Shown here in pieces: positions 59,641 through 64,000 of a stretch of DNA of 64,000 nucleotides. A model generated the notes under the pieces. The model searched no databases and was not told the origin of the DNA. It saw nothing but the letters and a program-made list of their open reading frames with translations. Numbering within the stretch: position 1 is the stretch's first letter; each line of letters begins with the position of its first letter. A program made the position numbers and the translations under genes. Origin of the DNA: Sipunculus nudus (Eukaryota > Annelida > Sipuncula > Golfingiida > Sipunculidae); contig CM049311.1 of the NCBI GenBank assembly GCA_026874595.1, positions 20,954,176-21,018,175 on the forward strand, written 5' to 3'.

Positions 59641-60079
59641 GAATATCGGTTGTCAGACATTGCACCTTACAGACGATAAAGTGCAAGGTGATGCACGTTT
59701 ATCCGACTGATTGATCATCCGAGCATGTATGAACTGTTCAGATTATCTAAACTGTACGGTATATGTCTACCTGACCTTCTCCCGCACAACACTTTGGGGA
59801 CATCCTGATCCTACGTCCAAGATTTTGAAGAGGGACCGTTGGTCACCATAAGTCAATCCTTCTGACGGTGGTCAAAGCTACTGAACAGGTTTCTAACACG
59901 GATGATGTCTTGTACTCAAACACGCTCACGTGCATGTTTGTAACCTTATACAAGGTATATGTGTATTTATATATAAATATTTATATAATATGTATATAAT
60001 ATATATACGTAAAGTACACATATGTGTATATAAAAATATTTTTATTTACATATATTATTTGAATACCTGCTGTGTATCT
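59641..60079. other. Intergenic, AT-rich
   Basis: Nothing recognised beyond TA-rich stretches at 59957-60010. Confidence 0.5.
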
Positions 60080-60790
60080 AAGTCGTCTTGTACACCTGTT
60101 CAGACATGCTCCGACGCCGGTTTTAGAGAGACCGGTGACTAACGACAGATGGTACCCACGGGCATTTACACTGAGGTATCTGTGGCTAGGGGGACAAATA
60201 CCAAACCTTGGCACGATTAACAGAAATACTTAGGTTTTAGGTATCTTCTCAGTTTCAGGGACGCACGAGTCTTAAGCCGCGGAAAGGGGGTTGTAGGGAT
60301 GGGAAAAAAGTCCGCCATACCGCTCGCTTCTTCAAATAAAACAATGCAGTGGGTCGATGGTGGTTTTTATATCAATATTGAAACATAAAATGAGTGCGTT
60401 TACCGATGTTCATATTCACAGTGACTGATCCATAAGCCCGGAGCCGCGGTGTCGGCAGGCGGGCCGACAGTAAACAGACTTCTCTCGAGTTCGACAGCAC
60501 TCGGGCGGGAACAGTCCAGCGGGGCCACAGGTCAGGCGGAATTCCGCTTCGCGCGATGCATTGTGGGAGCAGACGTCTAAGTCGCTTGGCGGCAGAGAGG
60601 CTTGTTTTCAATTTATCCAAGTCTGTTGACTGACAGCTATGCGAAGGTATTGAAGGAATGGATTATTTAGACCCTTGGTGTTTAAAATAGGAAACTCCAT
60701 GCGCAACTAGAATGGGAACCAAAGAAAAAGTTGCTAACTTCCGGGCCAGTCAAACGTTTACGACACCCATGTTTGTTTACGATACATGCC
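60080..60790. promoter_or_regulatory. CpG-rich island, promoter-like
   Basis: 60400-60620 is the most CpG-rich part of the right half (GGAGCCGCGGTGTCGGCAGG, CTTCGCGCGATGCATTGTGG). GCATTGTGGGA resembles a core seen in Staf/ZNF143-type promoter elements. The minus strand holds an 82-codon Arg-rich frame (60372-60620) starting MDKLKTSLSAAKRLRRLLPQ that I cannot assign. A promoter with a first exon is possible but unproven. Confidence 0.35.
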
Positions 60791-61660
60791 TGGATTGGTT
60801 AGAGGCCTATCAGCATTATGACCGTAGTAGAATTTTATGAAGATTGATTGATTTTTAAGAATGTATCATGTTCTTTACATAGGTCAATGAACTTCCAAAC
60901 GAAAGTTGCAATATGCTGCATGATTCATTATTGTTAAGAGTGACAAACAGAGAGACAGACGGCTAAACGGACGGGCGATAAAATAAGATCCATTCAGTTT
61001 TCACCATAATCTTGCCGAAAGGACAACCTTGTGAAGGAAACGTGTCACACTCGACTGAATGTAAATATGGCCAGTCAATATATATAAATATATGTGCTCT
61101 GCAGTTTATACCAGATATAGAGATATTTGCCTTGATATAATCTGCTTTTACAGCAGACAAGCTTGGTTAATGGATGAATAATTGTCCACTTCAGTTATCA
61201 AGCATCGTAAAAACGGAATGCTCTGTTTCAACGCAGTGCAGTCAATCTGCTTCAAACTTTGCCTCACATGAGCATAAAACGGGGTTTTAGGTCAATCCGA
61301 CTTTGAGTGTGTATAAACATACTTCAAAACTTTAAACCATTACCTGGTATCAGTTGAACGTTACTCCCTCTGTTACGTAACTGTGAACGCACGTGACTTA
61401 CGTATAGCTGTTGTGTATCATCAGTGTAGCAGGCATGTTTTGTGTACTTATTACCCGTTTTTAGTCTGTGTTTTTCTGTATGTTGTATAATGTACGATAA
61501 TGTCTATGCATGTATGTGCATGCTATAGTACGTTATAAAGGCTACTTGTACATATACCCTGCATGGAAGCAGGGCCCATAATGCCATTTTCCGTGTAAAT
61601 GGACTTCACCCCCCCCCCCCCCTTCCGAACAACCTTAATTCCAGCAGTACGTCCAATAAT
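60791..61660. other. Intergenic
   Basis: No gene; a poly-C run at ~61610-61622. Confidence 0.5.
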
Positions 61661-61665
61661 CCATA

Positions 61666-61667
<2 letters not shown>

Positions 61668-61720
<53 letters not shown>

Positions 61721-61740
61721 AATACATATATATACATATA
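61668..61740. repeat. (TA)n with TACATA variants
   Basis: TA array directly upstream of a pogo-type MITE, giving the TA target used by that family. Confidence 0.9.
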
Positions 61741-61916
61741 CATTGAAATCTCACTAACAAGGCCATCTGCGGAATCAGCCAAATTAGTCTGTCAGCAGGC
61801 TGGCCATAAGAGCGGGAGTTTTTAATGATTATTTACATTAATCCGGGACTAAAGGAAGTGGTCGCCTGACCAGGATGGTCGCGATCGAGGAGTGGTCGTC
61901 AGGCAAGATTTCACTG
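61741..61916. mobile_element. Complete pogo-type MITE (176 bp)
   Basis: Left end CATTGAAATCTCACTAACAAG; right end inversely CAGTGAAATCTTGCCTGACGA. TA flanks both ends (61739-61740 and 61917-61918). GGTCG/GACCA words lie in the body. CAGT-GAA-(T/C)CTC ends with a TA duplication are typical of pogo/Tigger-derived MITEs. Non-coding. Confidence 0.75.
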
Positions 61917-61918
61917 TA

Positions 61919-62461
61919 TTAACTAGATTCAGTAAAATACAATATATAGGCATTTCAAATATTCTTATTTGTTTCATCCTTCACCAAATCATATGTATTT
62001 TCAGTATGTTACACATTCAGTCATTAGTTACATTTCGGGCAAAAATTTCCCATTTCTAAATATTACCCATGCAAATTCTCTGGACATAGATACTGGAACG
62101 TGGTTTAACAAATAACTGCCGTCATTCAAACGGTCACTATACACCGGGTATCAAGCCCCCGTCACATTCATTACTCTGTTCCATCAATATAACAATTAAC
62201 CCGAGGATTGCCGCTCTAATCACTGTCACCACCCCTGCTAAAGCCCTCATCGTCCCTAACATCGCCTCTGTCCCAACAATCAGCGCTCATGTCACCGTCA
62301 TCATCATTGCAGATGGTCCCATGTGACGTCATTAGCGTATAAGGTGTCAGTTTGAGGACACGCTGTCTGATAGGTGAAGTATATATCCTGTACTTTATAC
62401 GTCATGTTCACTGGTGGAGCGACTATATAGGAGGGGGATTTAAGTTACTGGCGATCTATAG
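61919..62461. other. Intergenic with a GC-richer part
   Basis: No gene. 62090-62460 is GC-richer and has TGACGTCA at 62324-62331. Confidence 0.45.
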
Positions 62462-62585
62462 TCGATGCACAGTCCGACCGAAGTCTGAGTCCCTGCAGCC
62501 TCAATGAGTCCAAGTCCGAGTCCTTGATGTTCAAGTCCAAGTCTACCCACGAGTCTGAGTCATATGGAACCCGAGTCCAACAAAA
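62462..62585. repeat. GAGTCC/AAGTCC degenerate array, left part
   Basis: Words such as GAGTCCAAGTCCGAGTCC and AAGTCCAAGTCTACCCACGAG recur with a loose 6-bp rhythm. A matching segment with CCGAGTCT and ACTCGAGTCC lies at 63420-63505, on the other side of the TTAA element. Confidence 0.7.
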
Positions 62586-62666
62586 TTCTCATTATGAACA
62601 GAAATTTAAAATGGAACTTTGAGATTGTCCTAAGTATTTTTATGATAGTTTACACCTGCTTTTACT

Positions 62667-63279
62667 TTAAAGGGACCAATTACCTATCTGATCTTAATAG
62701 ACTAAAGGTAATCCCTTGGAGCTTTTATAAAAGAACATAGGCCGGAAAACGTGGATATCACTGCACACAGCCTGCTTGTTTTGTTTTATCATTGTGTTTC
62801 TAAAATGATGGGGCCCGCCAAAATAATCAAAACATTTCAAAGGTAATCCCTTGGAGCTTTTATAAAAGAACATAGGCCGGAAAACGTGGATATCACTGCA
62901 CACAGCCTGCTTGTTTTGTTTTATCATTGTGTTTCTAAAATGATGGGGCCCGCCAAAATAATCAAAACATTTCAATTAGGGCACCTGGCAGCAAGTCAGA
63001 TAAGCAAGAGCTTTGCAAATGACGTTTTTGCTACAAGTTACCTTTCCTACCTCCCCATATATGCAACCTACTACCTTAGGTATCATGTTTTTTTTCCCGT
63101 TTGTCAACATTGCTGTGTTTAAAAAAATTTTGTTGATAAACAAGTTCATACATCCTTTACGAAGGCGTTATAAGAACTTTTCACAACCAAAATTACCCTT
63201 AGATCATTAATATATACACAGAGGGAGCATGAATAAAAAATAATTCTTTTTCAAAAGGCAGGTGAATAGGCCCCTTTAA
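62667..63279. mobile_element. TTAA-flanked MITE, copy B
   Basis: TTAA at 62667-62670 and 63276-63279. Inverted ends AGGGACCAATTACC / AGGGGCCTATTCACC. The interior is homologous to 47576-48081, with an additional exact tandem duplication. ~613 bp, no transposase frame. Confidence 0.75.
62706..62975. repeat. Exact 135-bp tandem duplication
   Basis: 62706-62840 is repeated at 62841-62975 with no difference that I can find. Start words AGGTAATCCCTTGGAGC, end words AAAACATTTCAA. The lack of divergence implies a recent event or gene-conversion-like repair, or an assembly artefact. 135 is divisible by three, hence the duplicated peptide on the minus strand (62694-62975). Confidence 0.97.
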
Positions 63280-63419
63280 GGTTTAATTTACATTAAGCTC
63301 CTGATGCAGACCTTAATATTCTTTATTTTGTAATATTCTGTTAGTAGTTCGCACTTGTATATAAATGTCTTTATGGTATGTAACAGAGCTTTCTTTCTTC
63401 TGGATTTCAGCTAGATGGA

Positions 63420-63505
63420 CTTGGCCTGTTTTCTCGAGTTCTAACCTCCGGGTTCGAGTAATAGCTAATCCGAGTCTAAATCTCGACTCGAGTCCTTAAT
63501 CCTGC
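63420..63505. repeat. GAGTCC-type degenerate array, right part
   Basis: CGAGTTC, CGGGTTCGAGT, CCGAGTCT and ACTCGAGTCC recur, the same vocabulary as 62462-62585. Confidence 0.6.
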
Positions 63506-64000
63506 CAGTTACAGCACTTAAGAGCCATTTTACTCTTCTCTATGCTTAGAAGCCATGTGAACGCAACTGACGTCTTATTTGTCTTGTTATAATACATCAC
63601 ACACTCAGGAGTTTTCTCACAAATCTATATATTATAACTGCAACAATTATAATGATTTCCTTCAATCATTAAAATTTGATATCTGCATTACACCTCTTGC
63701 TATTCGTATGTTGTGGTTTCTTTTTCAAACGTGCATGCAAACAAAGTGTGAGTGCTCTATAATCATACAATAATAATATTATTATTGATAATAATTTTCA
63801 AAAAACGACAACAACAACAGCAGCAGATGAAAAAGTATCCATACAGATTTTCGGACCACCTAACCTTATACTAGTTGACACTATCACAGGCTTAACCAAA
63901 ACATACATATATACAATTGCATGATAGTAACTACCCATATGGAGCTACAATCATTATACCTATATACATCCCACTACAAAGTACTCTATATATACATGCG
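63506..64000. other. Intergenic to window end
   Basis: AT-rich. AATAATAATATTATTATTG at ~63769-63787 is an imperfect palindromic ATT tract. No gene. Confidence 0.5.

Noticed and set aside
62694-62975. 93-codon minus-strand frame with a duplicated peptide
   Set aside because: The duplication is of DNA (135 bp) inside a MITE, and the other TTAA copy does not preserve the frame.

Overview
This 64 kb window looks like non-genic DNA from an animal nuclear genome. The sequence is strongly AT-rich and has no operons. It is packed with very long (TA)n, (CT)n, (GA)n, (TG)n and (CA)n microsatellites, several kilobase-scale minisatellites, tRNA-derived SINE copies, a dead LINE reverse-transcriptase fragment and several short terminal-inverted-repeat elements. 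This mix fits a marine invertebrate, most likely a lophotrochozoan such as a mollusc. That placement is inferred from genome texture and remembered repeat styles, because no host gene here allows a firm assignment. I found no convincing complete host protein-coding gene, no tRNA or rRNA gene and no CRISPR array.

Layout. 1-3.4 kb: a GC-richer block, a small element with 130-bp direct terminal repeats (594-979), a TA array, then a 34-bp minisatellite (1390-3345) whose right end has become a 72-bp dimer array. 5.5-7.65 kb: the most striking structure, a 2.1 kb element (5548-7644) with ~220-bp terminal inverted repeats that themselves carry nested palindromes, flanked by TA. 8.7-20 kb: pogo-type MITE pieces, a minus-strand SINE and a LINE/SINE 3' tail. 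20-26.5 kb: GC-richer islands and many microsatellites. 26.6-28 kb: a 46-bp minisatellite. 31.5-33.2 kb: a 31-bp minisatellite carrying ACGTCG in most units. 43.3-45.75 kb: a cluster of MITE copies rich in GTCGTACGAC-like words, one abutting a LINE fragment. 46.3-49 kb: a SINE, a TTAA-flanked repeat and a second TIR element. 54-57.3 kb: three adjacent minisatellites, one split by a SINE. 59.4-59.6 kb: a degenerate 15-bp array. 61.7-63.5 kb: a complete pogo-type MITE and a second TTAA-flanked copy with an exact 135-bp internal duplication, lying inside a GAGTCC-type array.

Between the repeats, about 25 islands of 0.25-1.4 kb are visibly less AT-rich, lack tandem structure and often contain homeodomain, E-box, CRE, octamer or Su(H)-like words. 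They could be conserved regulatory modules in a gene desert, or simply older unique sequence. Cross-species alignment is the decisive test.
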